In this document: one piece after another, positions 38,362-51,000 of the stretch
Position numbering within the stretch: position 1 is the first letter of the stretch
How the letters are laid out: each line of letters starts with the position of its first letter
Assembly: GCA_947579605.1 (NCBI GenBank)
Contig: OX388307.1
Span: 24,715,237-24,779,236, forward strand
DNA: 64,000 bases
Source: Athripsodes cinereus
Lineage: Eukaryota > Arthropoda > Insecta > Trichoptera > Leptoceridae
Direction: 5' to 3'
Made by a program: the position numbers and the translations under genes
The notes under the pieces: generated by a model
Told to the model about the DNA's origin: nothing
Database searches by the model: none
The model's input: the letters and a program-made list of their open reading frames with translations, nothing else

Positions 38362-38630
38362 AGATAAAATGAACCAAGTGTTTTATTCTACTACAAATTA
38401 AACAAACATGAGAGAGTTGTCTTTCGATTTCTTAGGTCATTATCAATCTGAATAGTTTGCAACTCTTCCCCTGGACAAATAAATGATATACAAATACTTC
38501 TTGTATACCTATCCCTCCTGTATCCAGAGGGATAGTTGTAAACCATTCAGATTGATAATGACCTTAGAAGTCGAAAGACGTTTCACTCTCACAATAGCAG
38601 AACAAAACATTTGGTTTCACTATATCCAGT
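38362..38630. mobile_element. Imperfect fold-back element
   Basis: Left part TTTCTTAGGTCATTATCAAT..CTGAATAGTTTGCAACT and right part (complement) TTCTAAGGTCATTATCAATC..TGAATGGTTTACAACT are about 85% identical inverted copies, extending outward to AGTGTTTTATTCTACTAC / AATGTTTTGTTCTGCTAT. The right arm contains AATGACCTTAGAAGTCGAAA, reminiscent of a decayed hammerhead/Penelope end. Confidence 0.6.
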
Positions 38631-39755
38631 TTTCAGTCATCTTATCATTTCTTGATGAATAAATCTTTCAAAATTGTTATGCTTATTTTCGCGATTCGGT
38701 TTGTTTTATTAAACAAAAAATATCAACAAAATACATATAATAAACATAATTGTAATCTATTATTTTTATGTATCACTTTTGAAAAAAATGTAGTCTATGA
38801 CTTTAAGAGATTTTTGAGTGCTCCCTATACCTCCCTTCACAAGAAATATCTCTTTTAAGGCAGTAGAATATTGTTATGTTTATTTCAATTATATTTTGGT
38901 GTTATTGTGTTTTGAAATTTATGTAGCAAATTTTTATTATAATATATAATCATAAACATAATATAAAAATTATTTTATTGCTTTTGGTTAACAAGTAAAA
39001 TTTTCTTAACACTAATTTAAGTATTTCGCGTTTATGAATAAATAAAAAAAATGTAACAGTTATATACTTATGTGCATTGGCAAAATCAATACAATTATTC
39101 ATATGCCAAAAAATGGGCAAATCGTTCAAGAGATATCTTTTGATGACATTATTTTATTGTCTTGTATGTAATTCGTACTTGGCAGTAATTTATTTTTTTA
39201 AGTAGGTATCTATTTCAAAAGTCGCATTGGATTGATGTTTGTCCTGCTCTTCATAGTTGCGGAGAATATCTAGTGAGCAGTTACCACGAAGTTGTCAAAA
39301 GACTACATAGATAAATAGAAGAAAGTATTGTCGGGAAACACTGCGAGATGTAATTTGAAAAGTTCAAAATTAAATTTTCCACTTTATATCAAATCTCATA
39401 ATAACTAGAGTGACGCCTTTGTCGCTTGGTTTATTCTCATACAATTTATCTCATCTTTCTATTTCTCAATTCTTTTAAATAATATAAAAAGTAATATACT
39501 ATCATCTAGCTTTAGAGCGTCCATGCGGGTATAAAAAAATAAATATAAAATACATACAACCTTAGTCTGGACAGTGGATGATAAGTTCAACTAATTATTT
39601 TCTCGTTTAAAAAATACATTCCGTGGAAAACTTTTACATTATCTCCGAGTATACAAACACGATGTATCTAATATTTATGAAGGCACATTATTCTGTATTA
39701 TCATACATGGATGTTAAAGTTTTAGATAGGCTATAAATGAAAACAGTTTATATAA

Positions 39756-40231
39756 AGTAGCATTCACATTGCTTCACTTTGGATGATCATCCAGAGTGTC
39801 AGGGTCAAACCTGTTCATCGAAAGTGAACACGTCTGTTCACACTTGTTCATCCTATGCTTTCACTGCCATGTCAACACTCTCAGTCATGTTGTATGTAGT
39901 TTAACATATTATTTTTTTACAAAAATAATTAAACAAATTCACAAATGAAAAATAAAACATAAAATAAACTAATATAGCTCTCGACTGCATAATAATTTTG
40001 TACATGATTCTGACATTCAATACAAATTCATAGAGAATAAAACAAATAATAAGATAAAACTTGTGTATGGTCGTTTCAGTGAAAGGACCTTTCATCAAAA
40101 TTATGACAAGTGGTAATCTCTTTCCTCCGTCATCGCTAGTTATCACTATTGATGAAACACCCGTTCACACCTTTTCATCTTGGAGGATCATCCGGAGTGA
40201 TCACTGAAAGTGAACAAATGTGAACGACCCT
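39756..40231. mobile_element. Harbinger-like MITE, 476 bp, TAA duplication
   Basis: Terminal repeats AGTAGCATTCACATTGCTTC and (complement of right end) AGGGTCGTTCACATTTGTTC share TTCACATT..TTCACTTT. TAA flanks both sides (39753-39755 and 40232-40234), matching the 3-bp TWA target of PIF/Harbinger elements. No transposase; noncoding. Confidence 0.7.
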
Positions 40232-41821
40232 TAATATGACATTTAGAATATATTTTTGGAGCTCGAATCTTTCAAAATATCAACACTAAAAAACATCTAT
40301 AAAATATAACAACTATCTTTTCGACTTTATAAAAATGTTAATGCCTACAGAAAGTGTGAATATTTAAAGAACATAATAATAATTTTAACCGTGTTTTCAT
40401 TTCATTCATATATTTTTCGGTGTTTATCTAAATAAAAAGCAATATCTCAGCATTGAGACGGTATGAGTATGTATATTATATAGGTACCTACCTACCTACC
40501 AAGTTAATAACAATGAGCCTGAAACAGACTCAATATTGATATTGTACAACTACCACCACCTGTTTTGTAGCAGTATAAGTAGATAATAAAATGTATTATT
40601 ATTGCACAGGTAGTTACAATAGGTGGGGTACCCACCTCTCTGCCTTCATAGATACGCCTCATTCAGATGTAATCCAATTACGAAATACCTTTGAGTAACA
40701 TTTTTCATTGAGAGTCGAGCAAATTTTAATCTCGCGATAAAATGAGACCGAATTACACTTTGATCAATTCAGTAGAGGATTCTTCACTTTGTTCAATTAT
40801 ATCATCCACATGGGTGGGTAGGTATATTAGGTATATATATAAACATATAGAGATATCTGCTTGCTTACTTTTTAATATGATTGTATTATTAGGTAGGTAC
40901 CTACCTGTTCATCTATTGCCTATTATTTGATACACTCCAATACCTGCGTTAATAAATTAATTAGGGAAACCTTTTGTAACAAAGTTCTCAAATTTGGTAG
41001 CTTTTTCATTAAGAACTTTTACTTAATACTAATATAGGGGAATATTCACCTCACTTCTCAGCATGATACAACCAGATAAGTCTCCATATGATCAGTCATG
41101 GTCGCACAAAAACTTAACAGTCTAATGCCGGGAAAAATTCACCTATCCAGATATACAGGATATTTAAGGATTAGGCTCAAAATGAATCTTTAATTTTGTA
41201 GACATATAAAAATCTTTTATAGAGTTCACGCTCTTAATGTTGTTATTAGTTTTAACTGTAAACTATGCTTATTCCTAAAAGTAAACTGTGTTGTACCCAT
41301 CTATATTTTCGTTGGTTATTATGTAAATTAATTTGAATAATACCCACCAAAGATCATTTCAGGAATTTTCGTTTGTTCCGCCATAAATTTGGACACATTG
41401 TTTCAAAAAATTGTCATTCATATGTGTGTGTGGTTGGGAAATGTGTAAATAATAAAACATATCACTTCGCGTTTTGTCGGATGGATTAGTGATGCTATGA
41501 AATATTATACTCACGATGCATCGAAACGTAAATTGAATAAAATTAACATATCATCTAAAACGAAAAATCTGACACATTTTTTCTGATCCATTCTGTGTAT
41601 GAAATGCGGTCGGATAAAATAATACATAGATGGAAATATGTAAGAAAGAGGAATGCATATAAATGTAGAACCAAACGAAAATAACTGCGACTGACTACTT
41701 ACATAATTCATGACTGTCAATGTTAAAATAGAATTATTTGTTTTGATTCCATACCTATTTCAGATAAGCCAAAAAAAAAGTTTTTTATTCACCCATCTTG
41801 TTGTTTTATAATATCTTCTTC
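40232..41821. other. AT-rich intergenic stretch
   Basis: Nothing recognised apart from TACC/TAGG microsatellite runs at 40485-40500 and 40893-40907. Confidence 0.45.
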
Positions 41822-42345
41822 TTCTTCTTAATCTTTTATTAGACCCAGAGGTCTGTTCATACAGGAGGGTCCTCTTGCGATGTGGATGCCCAGCTGTCCT
41901 TCCATCGTTTAGGGGGTCTTCCGGGAAGGCGTCGTCCATCAGGTAGTCCATGTAGAACAATCTTTGGGATTCTGGTGCTACTCATCCTCTGGACATGTTC
42001 GTACCAAAATCTTCGGCGTTGTCTTCCCCATCTGACAACATCCTGGACCTCACATATCTCCCGGATTATAGTATTTCTCACACGATCTCGCAGACTTTTT
42101 CCGGCAATGGCTCGCAAAGTTCGCATCTCTGTTGTACGTAGCATGCTTTTGGTTTTGGTTGTGTCTGCCCTTGTTTCTATGCCATACGTGAGTATTGGGC
42201 GTACACATGTCTTGTAGATGCGAACCTTACTGGCCGTTCTCATGTCTTTATTCCTCCATATATCGTCTCTTAAGCAGCCTGCTACGGCTGCAGCTTTGTC
42301 TACTTGTGGCCGTATTTCTTTGGGATTGGGACTTGGGATTTCTTT
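41822..42345 (-). pseudogene. LINE reverse-transcriptase C-terminal fragment with (GAA)n tail
   Basis: On the complement, from about 42345: PSPNPKEIRPQVDKAAAVAG.. then MRTASKVRIYKTCVRPILTY..GIETRADTTKTKSMLRTTEM..RTLRAIAGKSLRDRVRN, ending GRPPKRWKDSWASTSQEDPP and a stop near 41857. K-x-x-x-Y-K-x-x-V-R-P-x-L-x-Y-G is the thumb-proximal motif of RTE-like reverse transcriptases. The 3' end runs TAATAAAAGATTAAGAAGAA with (GAA)n. The frame is open for about 160 codons, so the copy is relatively young but truncated. Confidence 0.85.
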
Positions 42346-43796
42346 ATAATATCGGAGAAATGAAATTTCGATGTTCTGTATAATGTACGTGTACGTGTAC
42401 GTTCCTATCAGTGGCTGGCTAGTGGCTATTCCCTAATACGCATAAATCATATGGGTTTTGTCCCAGGCTGGGGTAGTAGGTTGTATGATAATATTAGAAA
42501 AGGCATCATCCAATGACGACAGTCCAACGGTTCGACTAGACTGTCAGCTCGTTAAGGCGCTAACTCGTCTTTGGAACTCCTACATGTTTTTATAGTAAAT
42601 TTATTTACGGAAAAAATCTACTGAAGTAAACTTTTCCTTCTCAAATTCATTCTTTCATTAATGTCATCACGGTATTTCCCAAAAGTCCCTTTTTAAAAAC
42701 TATTGCAAAAGATAATATATGATCCATTGATTTCATACGTTAAACCGTGACTATGATGCTAATGGACTAATTATAAAAATGCGATCATATTATATTGTGT
42801 ATTATTTGCAATTTTTACATTTTATTTTATGTTTTCTGAAAATACAATTTGCAAGATTGTATATTTTTAAAACTGTTATAAATAGGTGATGGTTTATGGT
42901 AGCGGACTATAGATAGCTCCTATTTTATCGTGGTTTTGATGTTATGCATACCTTCAGTTCATCAGTTCGTTATTAACCTAACGATATGAACTGCCAATGG
43001 TTCACCCCTTTATATAGAATATGCAAGAGGAAGGTGGAGGTACCCCAACTCCGATGGTCGGGATGTCGCAAATAATAAACTAAGTTGGTAAATTAGTTGG
43101 AGTTTGATGACAGGGCAGAAGGTGACTGCTGGGAATCATATTGTGAAATAGAATTGTTGTATTAGGTGGGTACCTACTCGATTAAAATTTATAGCGAAAC
43201 ATTAATACATTGGAGTTGGACGCTATAACGAAATATTAAAACACATTTGGCCTCAACACGTCATACATAATTAATTTGTATCATTCATAACTTTATACAT
43301 ATTACATACCTATATGTTACCTTTTACCCATATTATATATATTTCTGTGTGTCTGTAATTCAAATTAAAAAATAAACTTACAATTTGAGTAACCAGCGGA
43401 ATCACTGGGTGAAATATACAACTTACAAAGTGTTCAAATAATGGTTGTATTTATATATTTATTTCAATAAGTGAAACGAATATTCGTCTTTCAGGGCATC
43501 CGAAAACTTATTTATGTGCACATTACATACCTATAGATAATGAGTTTATTATATTTTTGGAAAATCACGGAACACGTTTCATTTAACAACGTTATGTTAA
43601 GTCAGATAGATACCTACATAAAAATACATTTTCCACAATAATGGTACTCATAACTTCTCTCTAAATGCTTCATATTAAATTTAAGTGTCACGTTTTAATC
43701 TTAAAATCAAGTTGAACATGTCAGTTATAAATATCCGTGTTTGTTATTTTTTGTTTCACCGTTGTCCTCTCAAATTCAGTAACCCTTTGAATATTA
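42346..43796. other. AT-rich intergenic stretch
   Basis: No gene. Two small pieces recall the GGCATATCCCAC family (GTCATCACGGTATTTCCCAA at 42663; GAGTAACCAGCGGAATCACT at 43387). GTACGTGTACGTGTACG dinucleotide-rich run at 42385-42402. Confidence 0.4.
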
Positions 43797-43955
43797 CAAT
43801 AATTTGTCTCGCAATCTCCGCATCTGCACTCGGCCGTGTATGTGAAAAATGTTCCGCTATAATCCTCTGAAGCCGGGCCGTAGCTGATGGCGTAAACCGT
43901 AAAGTATCCTCTACGAAAGCACTACGACCCTCTCTACTCTCTCTACACAGTGATG
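43797..43955 (-). pseudogene. Coding-like GC-rich island (unrecognised)
   Basis: The complement from about 43955 reads SLCRESREGRSAFVEDTLRF then TPSATARLQRIIAEHFSHTR and PSADAEIARQIIVIFKG, with a stop after a further LLNLRGQR. The frame is protein-like and far richer in GC than its surroundings. A second frame over the same bases is also open for about 50 codons. I see no strong splice sites. It may be a transposon-derived fragment or one exon of an unseen gene. Confidence 0.3.
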
Positions 43956-44321
43956 GTAAAATCCTCTAAATTCCCAACTGTCAGATTTAATAATATTCTT
44001 CTTCACAATGTTTTTCTCTGTTTGTATTGGATGTAATTCGAATAAACCCACCATAAAAATATTATACCTATTTCACATGTAGTAAAAAGAAAAAGCGAAT
44101 AGTTGAGTTTTTTGTACAATTGCTTCATGTGTTCACAACCTTTCTCTGATACTATCATTACGTCCCGATAACATACCACGGATATTTTTTCAATATGTGG
44201 CACATGTAATTCATTGTGAATAAAACGCAAACCATACTTTTATTGAAAATATGATATTCAATTCAACATTTTAATATGACTCAATTTTTCATCTACAGTC
44301 ATATTAGACATACTTTATTGT

Positions 44322-44404
44322 TACGCCGTATCCCAAGTGGGGTTAGCAGAGAGAACGGAACGCCATATAGATCTATCCTTACATACTGCTTTCGCTTTTT
44401 CTAA
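44322..44404 (-). pseudogene. Second short end of the 44607-type LINE
   Basis: ACGCCGTATCCCAAGTGGGG, GCAGAGAGAACGGAACGCCA and TAGATCTATCCTTACATACT repeat the last about 80 bp of the LINE at 44607-44885 in the same orientation, about 280 bp away. Confidence 0.7.
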
Positions 44405-44584
44405 ATTCATTCCCCTTTGTCTATATTAATTAATTAATTATTTTACGCAATAAACGGTATTTAAGCCTTCTTACATTGTATTACAAAGTACATTCGATCA
44501 CATCACAAACAAATCTCAATCCAAAAACATGAAGAACGTCAGCATAATACCATAATTCAATTTAGACACAGTGCATCGCGATGT

Positions 44585-44885
44585 ATCTATCTATCTATCT
44601 ATTCCCTCACGCCGTATCCCAAGTGGGGTAGGCAGAGAGAACGGAACGCCAATTAGATCTGTCCTTACATACTTCTTTCGCTTCCTCTACAGTCATACAA
44701 TTTCTCATGCACGCACGTCGATTTCTTTTACTCAAAACACGGCCGTCCTTGAGAATTTGATCTACATGTTCAAGCCATGTAGTTCTCGGACGCCCGCGCT
44801 TCCTCACACCCCTCCTTTCAGCCAAGTATATCCTCTTTGTCATTCTTTCCTCTTTCATTCGTTCCACATGACCAAACCATCTCAA
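44585..44885 (-). pseudogene. LINE C-terminal fragment with (GATA)n tail
   Basis: The complement is open from 44885 to the stop at 44609-44607: MRWFGHVERMKEERMTKRIY..LAERRGVRKRGRPRTTWLEH..VDQILKDGRVLSKRNRRACM..DRSNWRSVLSAYPTWDTA. GRPRxxW and DRxxWR are conserved LINE C-terminal motifs. Only GGGAA separates the stop from the GATAGATAGATAGATA tail (44585-44602). It is the best preserved of at least six related ends in this window. Confidence 0.85.
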
Positions 44886-45028
44886 TTTATTTCTTTATTA
44901 TAATTTAATATAAAACTTTTAATAATAAAATTATAGAAGAGTTAATATCGAGTTAGAATCACTTGACTACCTATTTAATAAGGAAGAAGACTTGCTTATG
45001 TCTAATGAAACTTTTATTTTAATTTCAG

Positions 45029-48000
45029 ATGTCAATACGGTGAAGATTCCGAACCTCCGAAGACGTGCTGTGGAGCCATTGGCACGAGAACGATAGGGCT
45101 CAAGTGGTTCATAGTGCTGGTAGCTCTGGCAGGTATCTGCTGTGTCCTGGTGGGGACTGTGCTGGGGGCGGTGCGGGCACAGGGGAGGGCCCATCTCACA
45201 GTCTTACTGCTAATGATTGGTAAGTAACATCCTTCAACTATTATTAATATTAAGATTTGCCTTTTATGGCTCAAAAATAAATAATTTCTTTATCATAATC
45301 ACATACACTGGAATCATCTCGCAAAACTAATCCTACCCCCTCTTTCTGTTTAGATCTGACTGTATTGAGCATTAGTTTGAAGGCGTATATTGCTTCATGT
45401 ACAAATATCTAAAAAAAAATATTCTCGTTTTATAAATAATAATCCTCCTGATGTACAGCAATATTTATAATCCGGAAAGTCGTTACTTTACTTCCCTGTC
45501 TTAATAATGTAAAGTGTTTTCAACATTTGCAAATGTGCTCGTACATAGTTTTATTCCTCCAATAATATCCAACGTAATGGTGGTTGTAAAATTCTTACTT
45601 CTATCTCTCAAGTGTGGCAATTGTTTCCTAAATTTGTTTTCTTACATTTTATTTTCTCCTATAAAATCTTGCGGTGGCGCTCCAGCATCCCAACCTCACA
45701 CATCTTCGGAACCAAACGCGTTCACAAGGAGATCTGTTTACGTTCACCACTTTATCGCTCGCCAAACATCTTAATGAAACCATTTTATTCGTGCTTTCCG
45801 TATTTAATTCAAGAACCTTTTTACTCGTTGCATGAGGGAATAAAATAATATAAGTGTTCTGTTATAAAATCCCAGTCGTGTAACTTTTAATTTTTTTTAC
45901 AAAATGATCTGATAAAAATTGTATGGATAATTTTACATGGCCAGGTGTGGTGAGGCTGTGGACCACTTATGTTACATCGTAAATAGGATTCGGGGATTAT
46001 TGCTGGAAGGCTGGAACATTTTCCGGTGGTTTTATTGCGACTAATTTTTAAATCCATGAATAGCTTTGTACGTATTTACGTGTATTAAAAAGTAAATAAA
46101 TTCTCTGCGTTATCTAATGGAATAATGTAACAATTTATACACGCTTACTGATTTTTATTTCATTACCGACAGTGTAAAAGTAGGTATTCATTTTTATCAG
46201 TGGCAAATTATTTTCGTATGCATAATATATTTATGAGAATATAAATTTTGTGCAATCTATGGAAACATATTTCACTATAATCTTTGCATAATAAATAACC
46301 GAATTTTAAGTCACAAAACCCAACATGCATTCTCGCAAAATGATAATGCAGAATTAAAAAGATAACATTGTAAATCGTTTATTACATAATTAATACGCAA
46401 ATTGTGTAATGTTTATATTATAATAATACTTACGTGGAATCTAGGAATAGCTAGCTCTATTAATGTAGAGTTTCTTGTATACGGTGCATGTTTTTGAAAC
46501 TTTCAATTGATTGTGTGAATGTAACTATGTAGTATATGTAGGTATTATAGAGAGTAATATTAGATATTGGAAGGAGGTTTTTATTCACACAGGTATTATG
46601 TTATTATGGTAAGTGTGCGACATAACGAAAGGGAGGAACGAACATGGTTGGTTGCTAGTAAAGTACAATTTGAGAGCCTTTCTATGCGGTCGTAAAATTA
46701 CAGATAAAACACGGCCATAAAACATAAATGGGTAATTTCTACACGCACATGGGCCAACAGCCACCATACATCCTGTAGGTATAGTCTCCACTATACTCGT
46801 ATCGCCAATCTAATCAGGATACAAATACACATAACCAGATATTGCTTGAACTTAAAAGCATACGATGATGATAAAACTCTTTTATATTTTTAGTTTTAAA
46901 CCTAGGAATATTTCCTTGTTTTGTTAGTTTTATGAAATTCAACAAAAGATATACCTATCCTATATAAAATATTTTATTTGTGTTGTGTGTCTTATATTTA
47001 TAAATGAACAAAAACATATTTTCTTAAAACACCAATTGACTTCAATGCATCTTATATCGATAGCATACTGATATGCAATTAATTGTCCACACTGAGTACT
47101 GAGCATACAGAAAATTGGGTCAATTTCTACTATAGATTATCCATTAGTTCTTATTACGAAAATATATATTGATGATCATAGTTGTGCGTATTTTTATTAT
47201 CCTTCACTGTATACCGTAACAAGATATCAAAGAAGCCATATGGGGGCGAGGGGGTGGATCTTGTCCAGTGATTGCAATTTTATGTAAATGCGTAATTATG
47301 CCATGAAATTCAACTATGTAGAGGAATAAATCATTATGACAAATAATATTATAAATATAATTTGTACCCCTCTCCCATCTCATATCTGGATGCCCCATGA
47401 TATCTTCTTACAGTGTAGAGTGAAAGATGATAATAATAAATACAACTATGATCATAAATATATATTTTCTAACTGGATACTATTGGATAACCTATAGTAG
47501 AAATTGACCGAAAATTGTTTATCTGCTAAATTAAATAGAATTACTCACTTTTACCAACAAGATTTGCTTCTTTGTAAAAAACAAATATATGTAAATAAGC
47601 GTAAATCCAACTGGAGGAATAATAATAATAGTAATTTAATTCACAACAGGGATGATGACGTTGCATAATATTATTACCTACTACGTTTGTTTGAAGCTAA
47701 TAGGAGATTAGGTATGTAGGTAGGAATATTTCAATATTAAATTTATCAAATGGAACTGTTAATTATTCCGTATTATTAAAGTTTGCAGCTTTTAATGGTC
47801 AATTTGCATAGCGCGCTTACGTATATCTACATAATAGCTGCCGATAAATTTCATCCATAATAATTTTATCGGCGATCATTAACTATTCTATCGGCATATG
47901 GTGCTAGTGTGAACTACATTCGAATGAATGTATGTACCTACCAAACATATAATTTTATGCACATTTAATTTTCAAATAGATTTTGTAAATACATGGATTT

Positions 48001-51000
48001 TCAGATAAAAATTTTATCCGTTTTTATTGGTAATTCGTTCGTTCGTGTAAGTATTTAACTTCAATCGTTTTAATTCATTTCGATCTTTATCACACCTTTT
48101 TTTTGTATCTATAGGCAAAAATACGAAAGAATAATAAAAAAGCGAGTGCAAAATGAACCTACATCTTATCAACTCACATATAACAACACATAGCTACCTA
48201 AGCAGCTATATTATACTCGAAGAATAAAAAGTTTCTATAAAACAATGTGAAAACCTCAACACATTTATTTATCTAATTGTACCTGTACCTGTTAGATAGG
48301 ATAATGATAGAATAATGATTTTCCTTTAAATATACTAGAATAAAGTAAGTAGAGTAATATTCTAGGCTTCTTAATTTTCTAACGTGCTGTCTTCTATGTC
48401 TATCTCACAGAGCACGTCGTAACGTGAAGGAATGGATAGATATATTAATATTATTAATTATACTCTGCAGAATGTTTACAGATTATGATACCGCTCTTGA
48501 CAGCTTATTTTCTAACGTGCCGTCTTCTATGTCTATCTCACAGAGCACGTCGTAACGTGAAGGAATGGATAGATATATTAATATTATTAATTATACTCTG
48601 CAGAATGTTTACAGATTATGATACCGCTCTTGACAGCTTATTTTCTAACGTGCTGTCTTCTATGTCTATCTCACAGAGAACGTCGTAACGTGAAGGAATG
48701 GATAGATATATTAATATTATTAATTATACTCTGCAGAATGTTTACAGATTATGATACCGCTCTTGACAGCTTATTTTCTAACGTGCCGTCTTCTATGTCT
48801 ATCTCACAGAGCACGTCGTAACGTGAAGGAATGGATAGATATATTAATATTATTAATTATACTCTGCAGAATGTTTACAGATTATGATACCGCTCTTGAC
48901 AGCTTATTTTCTAACGTGCTGTCTTCTATGTCTATCTCACAGAGCACGTCGTAACGTGAAGGAATGGATAGATATATTAATATTATTAATTATACTCTGC
49001 AGAATGTTTACAGATTATGATACCGCTCTTGACAGCTTATTTTCGAGATCCATATTCCTAATTACGTGACAAAACATGAGAGGGGCTGGTTTTCCATCAA
49101 TAAAATCCATAATTCCTGATAATGTGAGTCCCTAAAAAGGATTTCGCATAATTTACAAAAATATCTTGCCTACTGTGAAAGAGTAGGGTTAGATGGGATG
49201 GCATGTAGAGTGAAAGTTTAAATCAGTTAGGATTCTGTGGGTCATGCGGGTGTGTCTGTTATACGACATATAGGTATACTAGTGACTTAGTACTTGAAAA
49301 CTGTCAGAAAAGTGTGAATCTAAGAAAAAACGAAAACCAGAAAAACCATCCTAACTTTATTTTATCCTTACAAATCGCAGCTACTATTACCTACTCTTTA
49401 TGGAGGAAAATCGGGTAGCTTGTAGCTTTGGGCAGTGGATACCCTAGACATCGATTTATCTCAGCAAATAAAGACTCACCACAAATACAGTACTCGTATC
49501 GTACTAATATAGTATAAACAAGATGTTAATAAATCAAGGGGGTGTACCCTATGAGTTGGATGAAATGTGAGATTGGTGATGTGCTTATTTTTCTGCTTAA
49601 AAATCTAGTTAAAAATCTAATAATCTAATGTAAATTGTAAATGTTCTGGAGTATGAAAAATGCTTTGTTAGATACTATTGCAGCCTGATATTGTGATCTC
49701 ACTTTATGCACTTTTGTGTTATCTTTGTGCCTGGCTATAATAATTAAATAAATAAATAAATAAAACTTTATTGGTATCAATATACTGTATACAGTGTACA
49801 AGTTTTTGTTCCTAGAAATTACCAAAAGGCGAGCTTATCACATATGCGATTTCTTCCAGCCAACCCGGAAAAAATAAAATAATAAATAAATAAAAAATAA
49901 AACAATAGAAAATACATATAGATAAAAATATATAAAAACAAACCCCAAACAAGATACTAAAAAAGCTACAAATGCAATATATAATATAAAATATAAAAAG
50001 CACACATACAACAAGAATAGGAAGGGAAAGGGAAAAGAGGAAAAGGAGAGGATCTGCTCGACGTAATTATTACGCGAAGGTGTAAAAAAGTAAAAATGAA
50101 ATCGAAAAATGTGTATGAAGACAGTTTATTTGTTTACGAAATGAATATAATGTTGAAGATGTACGAACCTTATGTGGGAGTCTGTTCCAATGATTGTCAG
50201 ATATCTAAATATATCTATCAGTTTTTTTTTAATATGGTTACCTTATAATAATTGTAATATTGTATTGTAATGTGGATGTGATTTAAATAAATTAAAAATA
50301 AAAATGTTTTACAGGATCTTTTTTTGAGGGCGTCTGTCACATTACAAGTTGAACTATTGCGATCAAATAATAATAATCTGACTATTTATGTCTTACTTAT
50401 ATGATTAGTTTGTACTGTCATTTTTTATGTAAATATATCAAAATAATCTATTAATGGCAATCGGGTACCCCTGGACATTGAAAATGTATTATATTTTTTT
50501 CAAACTTTTTGATATTCCAATTGCTCACGAAATTTATTGATTTTAATTTATAACATCATTTCATAACTTAAACATTGAAAAAAATATATCAATTACAAAC
50601 TAAAAATTAAATTGAAGATAATGTGACGAGAAAAAGCTATCAATTATGATGAATAAAAAAATTTAAGACAGAATTTACTATAAAGATTGGGTACGTTTGT
50701 ACATATTTAAAATTCTGATATAAACTATGTTTGCAAAATTTGGGAGGCTTAATAACATAGTTTGTTTTCTTTAGTGTCCGGGGGTACCTGCCTGCCAATT
50801 TTTTACATGACGATTTTAAGGCACCTTGAAATTTTGATCGCCCTACTGAATCTAATGTGGTGTTCTCACTTTGGCGAATATCGCTAGGGCACCAAAATAT
50901 CGCCAGCCATTTGAACCGTGTGAACAAAATGACAGCTAGTCTGAAACGATAAAAACCAGTAGAAACGATATCGTCTCGAGTTGACCACCTTCCAACTTTC

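Noticed and set aside
41882..42217. 111-codon frame on the + strand
   Set aside because: Shadow of the LINE reverse-transcriptase fragment on the complement.
44967..45274. 75-80 codon frames on the complement across the first exon of the + strand gene
   Set aside because: Shadows of the + strand exon, which has splice sites and continues in frame into later exons.
48485..49069. Series of 61-67 codon open frames with the same peptide
   Set aside because: They are the same frame seen once per 133-bp repeat unit, shifted because 133 is not divisible by three. No splice or start context; a repeat by-product.
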